A stretch of 64,000 nucleotides of DNA, from NCBI GenBank assembly GCA_015501075.1, contig JADNYJ010000103.1, forward strand, positions 1 through 64,000. Reading direction: 5' to 3'. Below the pieces are notes generated by a model. The model ran no database searches, was not told the DNA's origin, and worked only from the letters and a program-made list of their open reading frames with translations. This DNA is from Gymnopilus junonius (lineage: Eukaryota; Basidiomycota; Agaricomycetes; Agaricales; Galerinaceae). The translations under genes and the position numbers were made by a program. This document shows positions 45,687 through 57,276 of this stretch, piece after piece (positions within the stretch are counted from its first letter, which is position 1; each line of letters begins with the position of its first letter).

Positions 45687-47723
45687 TTACGAATTCAGAC
45701 CCGTAGTGAATTCGATGTCGCTCCTCGCATCATCGAGAGGTTCAATCGAGAATGCTGCCACAGCCCGTGCACCACTAGGGTGGTAAACGACGTTGCAAGA
45801 TGTACACCTGGGCATACCCTGTATCGCAATTTCAAAATAGAATGGCGATGAACTCTATAAGCAGACCCCTTGAAATTTTGATCAATTACCTGCGCCCCAT
45901 GCCAAAAGCATATTTAAGGGGATCCATTGTGGTCGTGGAGAGATGCTCTCAGGATTGAAGGATTCTGGAGAAAGGTATAATTCCCCATCGTGCAAAAGTG
46001 ACCTTGGGAATATGCAATTAGTCTATAAATTACATTTGAAACTTTACAGCAATGTTCACCAGATATTTGCCAGAACCCAAGAACCTTTGGGGATCAACCA
46101 TCCTTTGTACTGACTACTTTCTATAGGACTATGCGTCAGTAGGGGAACGGGTGGGTTGATCCGGAGACCTTCTTTGAATATACATGATATAGAAGGTAAT
46201 CGTTCAAGTCTCCAAGGGTAATAGAGTGAGATGAGGCAGAAACACTTTGTTCACTAAGGAACCGTGCAATCTCTCTGTATGCGACATCTTGTTTTTCTGG
46301 ATGGCGGGACAAGAGCATTAGAATTGTTTCAACAGCGGCCAATGTCTGGAGAATGATAACAACTGAGAGGGCAAGATATTTAAACTTGGCCGCGCTTACC
46401 GTATCAACACCGGCTGCAATCATAACAATAGGGTCAGTGAGAGGGTATCGTATCAGCAAGAACAATGTTACCGGCGAATACGCTCCCTGCAGTCGACATT
46501 ATAAGTTGCTCGTCGTATAACGAAGGTTGTGCTAATCCAGAATTCCGCAGAACTCGGAGGTGATTCGCAACGAAACATGAAACTTCAGGATCTGAAAGCT
46601 AGACCGCTATTCAGTAGCTAGTCATATGCAAGCATATTGCAGTGACTTTACAAGGTCGTTTTTGGTTTTATTGTATGGATCTCGAACCATCTTCATGAAA
46701 AGGCTTTTGGAACTTCGTGCCCACCGTTGAAAACCAGCTCCGGGCATCCAATATGGGATGTAGGAAACTAAAGCAACAAGTCGTGTGAAATGCAAAACAT
46801 TCGTTGAAGCAGAAGAAGACGCACGCAAAGGGAAGGAATTCACAGCCCATCGACCTGGTTGGAACGCTTGCCCAGTCTGTTGACCCACTAACTGTATTAA
46901 TTCAATGACATCTCTTGAAGGCTCGAAACCGTAGGTCAGACGAAATATCAAAGATTCTATCGTGCTGAAAGTATGTCAGCTTAAGCATGAAGAATGTTAC
47001 AACGACACAACAATCTACCGTCTCAAACACTTTCGTGCCTCGTTCCCACCATTTGTTTCTGGATCTGACCAGCTGGACAAGATCTCACTGGCGGCATTCT
47101 CTAACATCGGTCCCCACTGATTTCGCTTATTGCTGCCAAACTCGGTCTGAAGAAGAGTCCGTTTTTGTTTCAATCTGGTGCCGTAGTATGTGAACCCGAC
47201 ATTTTCTGTACGACCAAGAAGCTCAGCCATGGGCCATCGAGGTCGATCGGAGAAGTTCTAAAGAACGTTAAACATAAATGTTCCGTAGATTGAGGAACAT
47301 ACAGGATATTTACATCTGCCTGCTTTTGAAACAGTTCTGTAATTGTACTCATTCCATCGAGTATGATAGTGGGAGAAGGCAGAGGGAGGATCCAAGCCAG
47401 CCAACGAAGCTGTGAAGGTAGATGAACAGTGGGCCTGATGGAAAATATCGGTCCTAGAAACATTGGAATGAAAAATGAAAAAAAGACGAAGAGACGCAAT
47501 TCTTACCTAAAACCCCAGACCAAGCTCTGTACCGCTTCCAAGGTTGGTCGGCCAGAAATTTGGCAGCAGTTAGTTTCGCCGGATCAGCTTCAGGCGGTAA
47601 TCTTGATATAAAGACAAAACGAGCGACAACTGAATACGAGATCCATAACAGCAAAAGTAGGACTGGAGCTTGGGGCGAAAGACTGTCCATGATAGACAAA
47701 AGCATAGCAGCGGGAATGGTCAT
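45687..47723 (-). CDS. Cytochrome P450 (cluster P450 no. 1), frame broken at several sites
   Basis: The protein starts with a membrane anchor (APVLLLLLWISYSVVARFVF). Pieces of the P450 fold follow: ELFQKQADVNNFSDRPRWPMAELLG, the I-helix region (AAGVDT, then TLAAVETILMLLSRHPEKQ), a K-helix-like FKEGLRINPPVP, and the haem-ligand motif FGMGRRVCPG near 45840-45890. It ends DIEFTTGLNS-stop. Frame slips of one base occur near 46198 (expected NDLPSISCIFKE), 45913 (expected LKYAFGMGRR) and 45771. Each is cured by one added base, two of them in short A/T runs. It may be a true P450 with sequencing errors or a recent pseudogene. It diverges from the hydrolase gene at 48380. Confidence 0.75.
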
Positions 47724-48304
47724 GGCTGTGGTACTACTTGCTGTGTGCTTAGTCGTCTGCTTGACCTGAACTGTTAAACTTGGCGTACGTGCGCGGCTTC
47801 TTTACGGTTCTATACGGCACACATGCAACCTTGACGATGCAATTTCGAGAATTCGATTATCGCTAGCTTTTGGAGAGTCGACCCCAGGTGATTGATTCCC
47901 TCTCAGTGCGATAGCACCTGGTGCATCATTATTGCTTCAGAACTGGTTCTAACTGGTTTGGCTTCCCGAAATGAAGGAGCCTATTAATATGCCAACTGGA
48001 CGTTCTAGCGCGAGGATCATACAGTCTGATGGGAGAATGATAACAGTAAGAAGCATGTTCATTCATTGAAATAAATTAATATCCACCTTTTCTCATCCAT
48101 GTGAATGCATTTTGGGTTCTGAGCGTTGACCGTGACAGTGATCAAGCAGCGAGTGAGCGATGCCGATAGCAGTCGGTCATCACTGCTGACATCGACGATA
48201 CACGTGCATATGCTGCGGTGCCACTGATTGAAACTCAACTCTTCTTCCTCAAGCTCTGATTACTGATGCAATGATAGATTATGGAAGAAGACCTTGTCTG
48301 TTTG

Positions 48305-48314
48305 CTTTTATAAG
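48305..48314 (+). promoter_or_regulatory. TATA-like element upstream of the hydrolase gene
   Basis: CTTTTATAAG lies 66-75 bp before the proposed ATG at 48380, within the roughly 650-bp region shared with the divergent P450. Confidence 0.4.
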
Positions 48315-48379
48315 TACTTGCCGAGTGGCCTTGTGAACATCCTTCTTTGTCTTCTCTTTGAACCCCTTGGCTTTCAACA

Positions 48380-49550
48380 ATGAGTATTCGTTCAACGACT
48401 ACCCGACGGGGCTTCGTTACTCTTACTATTACAAGGCTCCCAGTGCCGAGAAGCCTACTGTTATTTTCCTTCACGGCTTTCCTTCCACTCATCTCGATTG
48501 GACATCACAGATAACGACTTTCTCCAACAAAGGTTACGGTGTGATTGCTCCGGATCTCTTGGGCTATGGCGACACAAGTGCTCCAGACGACGTTAACCAA
48601 TATAAAACCTTGGATATGGCTGAAGACGTCGTAGACATCCTCAAAGATCTAGGTGTCTACAAAGTTATCGGTGTTGCCCATGACTGGTTTGTGCGATTTG
48701 CGAAACGGCTCTATATTTAGCTGATATTGAGGCAAGGGGCTGCTTCCTACTCTCGCGCCTTCTCAACACCCATCTTGATCGCGTCTTGGGCGCAGCGTTC
48801 CTCGCAGTGGGATATATCCCCCCTCAACCCAACTTTGATTACAATGCGCAGCTCGCCACCTTGAATAAGTTGGTGGGCTACGATGTCTTCGGTTACTGGA
48901 GATTCTTTTCCGACGACGATGCGCCTACTCTGACCGAAAAGCATGCAAGTGTTTTGTATACTGATCTGCACCAGTCTTTAACATATGCACCTTTTCAGAT
49001 CGATTCTTTCTACAGCCTTCTCTTCCCCAATGATCCCTCAATCTGGAAGACTGACATGGCCCCACTTGGAAAATCCAGAGAGTGGATTGAACAAAATAAA
49101 CAGCTTCCTCTTGCTTCTTATTGGACTGCTGAGGTATGGCCAAGCGTTTGATTATTTCTGTGTCCTAAGTTCTGCTATAGCAAAAGGAAGAGCATAAGAA
49201 GACTCTCCTCAAGAAAGGCCTCAGGGGACCATATAATTGGTATAAAGCACGTCTCACAGGAATCAACAATGCAGACGAAGCCTGTGAGTTAATGTTCGCC
49301 CATCCTATCTGTCAGTTCAATTCTAAAACGTTCCACAGCAATTCCGCAAGAGGCGTACCAGATAAATATTCCCACCTTCTTTGGTGGGGCACTGAAGGAT
49401 CAAATATGCCTTGCTAACCTCACAAAGCCAATGATGGGCAAGACTTGCCCCAATCTGGTCACCAAAGACTTTGATACGTCCCACTGGATCATGTTGGAGG
49501 CTTCTGATGAACTGAATGAGGCACTGGAGCAATTTTTTGGTTCTCTTTGA
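48380..49550 (+). CDS. Alpha/beta hydrolase, soluble epoxide hydrolase-like
   Basis: This alpha/beta-fold hydrolase of the epoxide-hydrolase type probably opens an epoxide made by a neighbouring P450. It shows the oxyanion motif HGFPST, GYGDTSAP, the nucleophile region HDWG (Asp in the nucleophile position) spanning an intron after TG, AFLAVGYIPPQP, a lid region, and a late catalytic His in DTSHWIMLEASDELN. The gene has four exons, with junctions near 48688, 49135 and 49282 in frame. The start is odd: the ATG at 48380 (CAACAATGAGTATTCG) is one base out of frame with EYSFNDYPTGLRYSYYY. One more G after the ATG would give a normal start with a good context. Without it there is no in-frame ATG upstream of the conserved part. 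Confidence 0.82.
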
Positions 49551-49869
49551 GTAATGATAAGCAGGTTAGTTAGTACACAGCACTCGCAACTCCAATGAAG
49601 TTACACGTAAAAAAACCAATCAAATGAAGTAAAAACCTTGTCTGGAAGGCTGCTACAATATATGGCACCGAAATTGCCTGGCAGTGAGGAATCGAAAATA
49701 GTTTATTAGAATTGTTCAGGTGTATCCTGATCTAAACGACGTCCATGGCCGCCCGCTTAACTACGTAGGAACGTTCTGCAGAGCGAGGTTCAATAGAGCA
49801 TTCAAAAGGCATTGGATAACTGTTGTCCCAGAGTCAGACGATCTAAATCCAAGGGTCAAGTATTGGCTC

Positions 49870-51882
49870 TCACCTAACAAGACCAGTCGTGAACTTCACA
49901 GAGAGTTCGGTTTGTCGCTTTTGACCACGCTCATCCACGGTAACAGGTAGCGAGACATTACAACAATACAGAATGGATGTTATTAGAAGAAAAACCGAGT
50001 TCTCTGCCAAAAGTTTTCCGGGACAGACCCTACACAAACAGTCAGCTCCGCCTGTATTCAGACCATAAAGTATACCGACCTTCTTCCGAACCCAAACGAA
50101 TAAGAAGCAGGGTCGATGGGTGGGTGGTCTTCTAAGAACCGTTCTGGTACAAAGTCGGATGCCGGATATTTGGATGGTACATCCATAGCTACCGCCCTTG
50201 ATGTAATCTCATCGGCTATGTCGAAAGCATCGAACGAAGAGAATTCCACTCACCAGACATTCGGGATGACAATTGAATTCGACGGGATATGGTATCCACA
50301 ATATTCATCATCTTTGTCCACACGACGAGGGATACCTAGCGGTAGCGCAGGCTTCCATCTCATTACTTCCTTAATGACTGCCTCCACGTAGGGTAATTTC
50401 CCTCGATCGATGGGGGCGGGAATCCTCTCCTGCCCAACTACTTTATCCAACTCTTCTTGAGCCTTTTTTTGAATTTCAGGATGTCGCGCCATGCAGATTA
50501 GGAATACCAAAACCGTTGTGTAGGTCTCGAGGGCTGGTCAGAGACTATCACAACGCTCTCAAGATAGTGCTCACTGTTTCTCCACCAGCTGGAAAATATT
50601 GTCAGATGCATGCCCTAAAAAAAATAGAGGAATGTATACGTACCACCGTATAGAGAACCAGCTGACCACAACACAGCATGTTTATATTCCGTCTCATTAT
50701 CCGCATCGGAGGAGTCAGCGAGCAAATCGTGAGTGAACGAGGGAGGTGCTCTTCCCGCAGTCTTGGATTGCATGTTATTGAGGTGGATAGCAGTGCAGTA
50801 AATGTAAATGGAATATTTACTATGTCTTTGATCACATGCTCGAAAGGCGTTTCTACTAGGTGCTCTATCATAGCTCGACCTTCTTGGGCTTCTTTTTTAC
50901 ATGAGATGAACGGTACCCAAGAGGGAACATGTCTGACTGATGAAAAATAATCGGTTTCAGCAGAAGTGATGTAGTGGATATTTCGAGACTTACAGATGGG
51001 AAATATGTCCGCTATGAAAGCGCCAGGCATCGTCGCTTGACTGATCATTTCTAGAGTGGCCTCTGCGTGTGTGATGTACTGGACAAGTATATGATCAGCC
51101 AAAGGAATGCATAGAATCTCAGAATGTACTTCATGTTGTGCATCAGAGACAGGAAGCCCATAAGCAACAGACATAATTATTCGTCCTGCAGCACTATGCA
51201 GAATAAGCTAGTCAGTCTAATCGCCACATAAATAACTGCACTTGCAGACGAGTGTGATCGCGAAAATGAGCTGGATCCGTCAAGAAAGAGTTGCACATTA
51301 GAGCGGCGACGTGACTCTGAACGCCGTGGTATTTCTTGACTGCATCTCCGCTTAGTGCTGTCCTTGCAAGCTTTCGCTGAAGACGCCACTTGTCATCATA
51401 CTGTAATAGTGGCATTCCCTAAGAGATATATTAAGAATATAATGGATGAAGGTAACTTCTGCCTATACTTGCCCTGTCAAGCCCCATCATCTCTCCAACG
51501 ACTGCGTATTTCGGGCGATCAGAGTACGTATTTCCTCTCTTTTCCAGAAGATCATCAATAGCCTGCTTTGAATTGAGAATGATGATCGATTGTCCAACGC
51601 CGTGAAGGTGGATGACATTGCCTGCGGAAAGGACGGAAGGTTGGCTCGTTTACGGTTTCATGAAAATCAAGGAAGAATACCAAATGTAGCACCCCATGTC
51701 GTGAAAGCAAGCCAAGGTTCCTGAAACGGAAGAGACCAGATGTTCCCAATTACTGGTAGCGCAGCTGGACCGGGTGGTGCGCGACCAGATGAAGAATAAC
51801 GCAATGTGCAGACGAGGAAGAAAATGAAGGCAGCGGCGATAAACGAAAGCCCAATTGACGTCAACTCAGAATCAAATGCCAT
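49870..51882 (-). CDS. Cytochrome P450 (cluster P450 no. 2)
   Basis: The protein is a complete microsomal P450. It has an N-terminal anchor (SFIAAAFIFFLVCTL), the proline-rich hinge APPGPAALPVIGNIWSLPF, RPKYAVVGEMMGLDR, MPLLQYDDKWRLQRKLA (C-helix), an I-helix region with GGET, the K-helix EVMRWKPALPLGIPRR, DFVPERFLED, and the haem motif FGFGRRVCPGK joined across the last intron. It ends VKFTTGLVR-stop. The hinge and PERF pattern fit CYP groups related to O-methylsterigmatocystin oxidoreductases that are greatly expanded in Agaricomycetes. Unlike P450 no. 1, I find no frame breaks in the parts I could follow. It diverges from the DUF6534 gene over a 610-bp shared upstream region. Confidence 0.88.
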
Positions 51883-52492
51883 GAATATACAAGTAGGAGC
51901 AAGTATCCGTTGGGAGGTATTAGAATCTAAGCAGGCAACACTCGGGCGATAGCGATGGAGATAGAGTAGTCATCAGGGACAATGACCGCCCTTTGTACTA
52001 CTTTTTGAGCCTTCTCAACGAGCCTCTCTCGTCATACATAACATTCCTGGGGCGAGCTGACTGATGGTCGCTTGCTTTGAAGGCCCGAAAGAATCGAATC
52101 AAGCCATATGCAGCCTGGGTTCGTTCGTCATGGAGTTTCCTGGACAGCGCTCATATCCGGGGCAGGGTGCAGGTAGATAAGTAACCGGCGAAATTATCGG
52201 CTATGACATTTGCATCTCCGACTAAATGGGTTGTTCCCTCCCATGTTCCCATTCATATTGTCACCGAATCGCCAGCCACAAATAACTGGGCTTTTGCCGC
52301 AAGATCGCATGAAATCCACGGCCCATCCAAACTGGCTCATCAAACTTGCATGATGAAGATGTCGCTGGTCAGTTGTCGCGGCAATGTCGCCCATCTGTCA
52401 AGTCCCGGTTCCGTTTTCCCATCCCTTGCGAATGTTGCACCACGGGCTATTAATGCACTCCCATGGGGTAGTATAGTAACTTAGAAAGTGCC

Positions 52493-54454
52493 ATGGCTTC
52501 ACCGTCCGTCCCTGATGTATCCATCGACATTTCTGGCCCTTTTAATGGGATTTATTCTTCTTCTTATATCTGTGCGGCTCTCTTAGGAATTTCGATTGCT
52601 CAAACGTAAGCCTCTCTTGTTCCGTTAGTGGATATCGGATCACCGAATCGTCTTCAGTTACATGTACTTTCGAAAGTATGATTTTGTCCTCCTGCTCGCA
52701 GGTCCCTGAGAGCTCAGTGGACCCTTGACATTCTAGTTATCCCAAAGACCGGATTATACTCAAGCTATTCGTGAGTACTAGCCTCTGCCCGAGATGCGAT
52801 TCTGACCTGTTTGTCTGCAGGTTCTCTGGTTATTGTATGGGTGATGGGACTGCATTGAATTTGCAAATGAACTAAACATCATTTTCAGAGGGCTCAATAC
52901 TGCATCGCAAATCTTGGTCGTCAAAGGATGTAAGTTCGGATTTGTTGGGTTGGCAGAACATCAAGTTAACCAAGTCGTCAAGTATCACGGCCACTTTTAA
53001 AGAATTGGGCAAACGTAGTTGCCCTTCAATCCGCTGTCCCGTATGACCTCTTCCTTTCCTTATTGACTATTCCCCATTGACGCGGTGTCCAGGGAGTTCG
53101 TGGTGCGTATACCTTTGGTACCCGAAAATATTAAGGCTTATGCCAAGGATTCGGACAGTGGCAAATTCTGACAACAGTGCGTCATTTAATCATTTAATAC
53201 TGGTTGCATGCCTTTGTCCTGACGCATGCTTTAGGGCCTTCTTTCGTCTTCTGCCCAAATCTTCTTTACATACCGCCTTTGGTTCTGTAAGTTGCTAGAT
53301 CTGCTTGCAAAATGATTACTGACATGTTGTTTTCAGACAGTAGCAAGAACATACTTTACCCTCTGGTTCTAGTACGGAAATCCATTTTATTGGGGGGCAT
53401 TGAAATCTGATTACTATCGACCAGGTTCCAGCTGCCTTATCACAACTTGGTAAATCATCCACGAATATTTATATCTCTTCATAGTGTTCATGATCTTGAT
53501 CCATCATCGCCTTCTTCAGTTGCTGATATCAGTGCGTGAATCCGCCTCTTTTAAGAATAAACTCTCATCATTATTTAGTCTACATTGTTGGAGCGTACGT
53601 CTTGCCCAAGAGTAGCATCATTATTCCCTCGAAGTTGCTTATCTCGTACTTTACAGTCTCGGCAGTGACACGACTAATACCTCACTGCATGATATCGACT
53701 TTGAGGTGAAGATACTCATTTCTCTCCATCACAACTACCGACTTATCTCATCTTAGCGGGCTGCCACTGCGGCAAACTCGATAGCTGTGGGCGTAGACAT
53801 CCTCATAGCCGCGCTCATGGGCTACAGGCTTCTCACTTCCCGTAGTGGCTTCGCAAGGTGCGTCGTTTTCATTCTATCACTATCTTTAAATGGCCCTCAA
53901 ATGCCATCTCAGAACTGACCGGATGGTCAATACTTTATTCGTCATCACTGTCAACTCTGGTTTGTGGACGGCCATCGTTGCCATCATAGCCCTCGCCGCG
54001 GTAAGTCAAAATGATCACCCAATAAATTGAATACAGGAACACTAGTTTCTAATGCTTCCCGACAGTCCCTCAAATTCTCCAACATCCTCAACTACGCTGC
54101 GATCTACATCACGCTCGCACCATTATACTGCAACACCGTCCTGGCAAATCTCAATGTGAGAGACTACGTGCGAAGCAAGGGAGAGAACGAGAACACCATG
54201 TCTGTCCTCTCAGGCATAAAATTCAAAACGACACGTAGGGGTGCTCATGGAGCGTACAGCGGAACCGGGTCTATGCCCCAGTTTGCAGTGACGGACACAG
54301 CACCCAGTAGCAATATGGACGCCTCTACTGTCGTACCGTACGACAGCTACAATGAGCATGTGCGTCGATATCATCTATCTTTCACCAAAGCTAGACACTG
54401 ACGTCTTCACAGTCAAAGGAGAATTTAAGGGAACTTAAACCAGAAGCAATCTAA
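52493..54454 (+). CDS. DUF6534-type multi-pass membrane protein
   Basis: The gene encodes a predicted seven-helix membrane protein of a family abundant in mushroom-forming fungi; function unknown. The N-terminus reads ISGPFNGIYSSSYICAALLG, with the family-like start of helix 1. The end of the membrane domain shows AVGVDILIAALMGYRLL, then FASTDRMVNTLFVITVNSGLWTA and YCNTVLANLNVRDYVR, the conserved end of helix 7. A polar tail follows. It is spread over many small exons, the last starting SKENLRELKPEAI-stop. I could not fix every internal junction between 52600 and 53700. It sits between two P450/transporter pairs of the cluster but also occurs widely outside clusters. Confidence 0.72.
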
Positions 54455-54681
54455 GCAAAAAGATTTCGTTCCCCAGGATGCTTATTACTTTATTATATAT
54501 GAGGCTCGGTACTACCATGACCTATCTAAGTGTGGGTTACTTCACGCTCGATACCTTTAGGATCTCATTTTAGGATGGAGCAATGGTAATTGCTAATGTT
54601 ATAATCTAATCGGAAGCAATTGCGGTATTGAAAACAGTACTTTTGTTCCAAGTAATAAATACACGAGATGGGGGATGCCCA
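54455..54681. other. Convergent gene gap
   Basis: The region between the stops of the DUF6534 gene and the MFS gene contains only AT-rich sequence, presumably both 3' untranslated regions. Confidence 0.5.
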
Positions 54682-56797
54682 CTACAGGCGCCAAGTCTCG
54701 CGTTTCTTACTAGCTAACGAACGTGCCAATACGAGAAAACAAGCTCCTGCAAGAATCACCACCTTGATAACCACCATCAGTAAACGGGTAACATCAACGG
54801 AGGAAATAAACCCACTCCGCCAAATATGATGGCATGTAACCACAAGTATTCTGGAGGGCGAAGGAGTGCGCCAGTGATAGGATATCCCGTAAGAAGTGCG
54901 AAGGAAATGATGAACATGCCGACGCCAATCCTCGATCTGTTGATGTACCGATATTAAGAAGTCAAAGTCAGATCTGACGCTCTCGAAGCTAACGAGTATG
55001 ATAGCCGTAGCCACAAATACCCACTCACCCTACTTCACTTATAGATCTCGAGAATCCTGCCATGATCGCCGCAAGGAGTGAAATGACTACCCAAAAAAGA
55101 ACGAACGAAGCCGGTCGGTGATTCCATTCTAAATAGATCAGATATAGGAAGAGAAGCTCACATGCCCCAGAGAAGAACCCATAGAGCGCAGCGAAGACAA
55201 ACATAGAAGCTGGCTTCGTTGCGCCTAGCATGGCGAACAATAGTCCACCTGTGATCGTAGTCATTGGTATCGCAACTGGACAGATGACGGGAATCAGGAG
55301 ATAAGCAAGATCCAGAGTGTTTTTTTTTCTTTGCACACACCATTGAAAGCACCATATGCATCAGCTACAGCATTGGGGAGCGTTCTCCCAAAGACAGTGG
55401 CCGCGTTCATCACGGTCAACTAAAATTAGGGAGGAGGACCATGTCATGAGCAACAATGCACAATGCACAGTGCGAATGGCGATGTGAACCGCGCATCTAT
55501 CTCACCGAATAGAAGGCCAATTTTTCATCGACTCCACGGAATACAGCAAAAAGTTGCAGATAAAAGTCTTGAATGATAGTGTCAGATATGAGCAGTCGTC
55601 AAGCCAATGAGCAGACAGACATGGGAAGAAAAGGCCCCAAAGTACCAGCCCCGACCTATATTTATTTGACTCTGCGTCAGGGTGCTCGGGAGATAAATAC
55701 TAGTGGTCGGATAACACACACCCGACAATAGCTATCATGTAAGGAACATCCAAAAACAGGGAGAATATTGAAGTTTGCTGGGCAGTAGCGGATGCTGCTT
55801 TGACGGGGTAATTCGGTCGGGAGATGAGGTTCGCGATGATCAGAAGACCCAAAACCATAAATGCAGTTGCCCTGTAATCGTTCAGAGTCTGAACAAAAGT
55901 ATAACCCAGAACATACCTCACGCCCCAGGCAAAGCCAAGGCTGCTGTTTATAAGGTGATTTAACATAATCGGGTATACGACGCCACCAAGGGAAGAGCCT
56001 AGGATGTGGTACCATTAGCCATGCTACCAGGCGAACGGTAAGGTTCACAATTTACCAGCAAAAACAAGGCCCATAGCAAGCGACCTCCGTCGTCTGAAGT
56101 AATGAGAAGGAAGAGACAGAGCGGGGACAATCACGAGGCCCATCCCAACCCCCATCCCAATTGCCTGACACAAGAAAACCTGGTAATAATGGTGCGGTTT
56201 TGCAAGAGACAACATGAAGAACCTATGCCCACAGAACAAGGTGAGTCAAGGACGTCCGACGATCAGACCAGAAGGAAAAGAAGAAAGGGACGCACGAGAA
56301 GACGTAGAGCAGACTCCCGGCCACCATCGTCAGTCTGAAGTATCCAGCATCGTACAATTTGCCTGTGGGCAGACCGACAGCGAAATCGAGGAAGAGCTGG
56401 GTAGATCCTATCCAACTAATGGCCGATGGGGAATGTTCGTTCAGAAAGACGCGCTATATCATAATAATAATAATAATTAGTAATGGCCTGCACGGCATTT
56501 GAAAACCGACAAGTTACAGTATAATAGTCCTGGAACACACCAAAGGAGAGCGCAGCGCCGAAAGTGGCGAACAACGCAAGTGCACTGCAGGTTTGACATT
56601 GAAAGCAAGAAACCAAGAGACACGTATTCCACTTACGCGCCCAACACCGCTAACCACCCGTATAGCCCCCCCTCAGGTAAACTAGGAGGCACAGGCGGAG
56701 GAGCTGGCTTGCTCACGCTTTCAGGCTTAACCTGTCGAGGCACTTTTTCATCAACACTAGCAGCTGGACTGCTTTCCTGTCGAGAGTCGGAAGACAT
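54682..56797 (-). CDS. MFS transporter, monocarboxylate-transporter-like
   Basis: This plasma-membrane-type facilitator could export the cluster product; that is inference. It starts MSSDSRQESSPAASVDEKVP and has a Pro-rich cytosolic segment. GGLYGWLAVLGA and ALFATFGAALSFGVFQDYY follow, typical of the fungal monocarboxylate transporter group. Next come SPSAISWIGSTQLF, GMGLVIVPALSLPSHYFRRRRSLAMG (the loop after helix 4), a central loop, AALYGFFSGA and GVGMFIISFALLTGYPITGALL. It ends KKRETWRL-stop. An intron after FQDYYT contains a short AAT microsatellite (56461-56477 on the plus strand). There are about ten exons. Confidence 0.85.
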
Positions 56798-57276
56798 GCT
56801 GAACGTCCGAGTCGACTCGGAGCAACTCCAGCAACAGAGGGAACGTTGAACAGCTTAAAATTAAATTGGCAGTGACAATGGGTCCCTGTTTTGGCTAGTC
56901 ATAGCTTAGTTGATGTTATCATGATCCCTCGAAATTTATTAGCAGCGTGTACGTGTGTGTAACAAGCCCGAGTCGATTCATTCAGACAGACGGCAGATCG
57001 TGAACTAGGAGAAGCTGAGAACCAAGCAAGCTGCTGCAGAACAAAATTCCTCCGCGTGTGTATGGAGCGGACCAGTTCAAAGAAGCAAAAGGTTGCGATA
57101 GTTCCCACATTTCCGAGTACAAGCGCGTATTCTTGGAATTCTTACCTAGAACCCTCATCATCATTGGTCTTTCCAAATTCACCCCTGTTACTTATGTAGA
57201 AAGAATAATAACCTGGTGCTCATCATGATCGTCCTTCTTATTCTGTAAATTCCACTCGGCGGCAATTATCCTAAGT
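56798..57276. promoter_or_regulatory. Shared upstream region of MFS and P450 no. 3
   Basis: The 479 bp between two divergent start codons must hold both promoters. I see no clear TATA box or long palindrome. No gene-like frame is present. Confidence 0.5.

Noticed and set aside
49720..49950. 76-codon plus-strand frame
   Set aside because: It overlaps the 3' end of P450 no. 2 on the other strand, whose coding sequence is clear.
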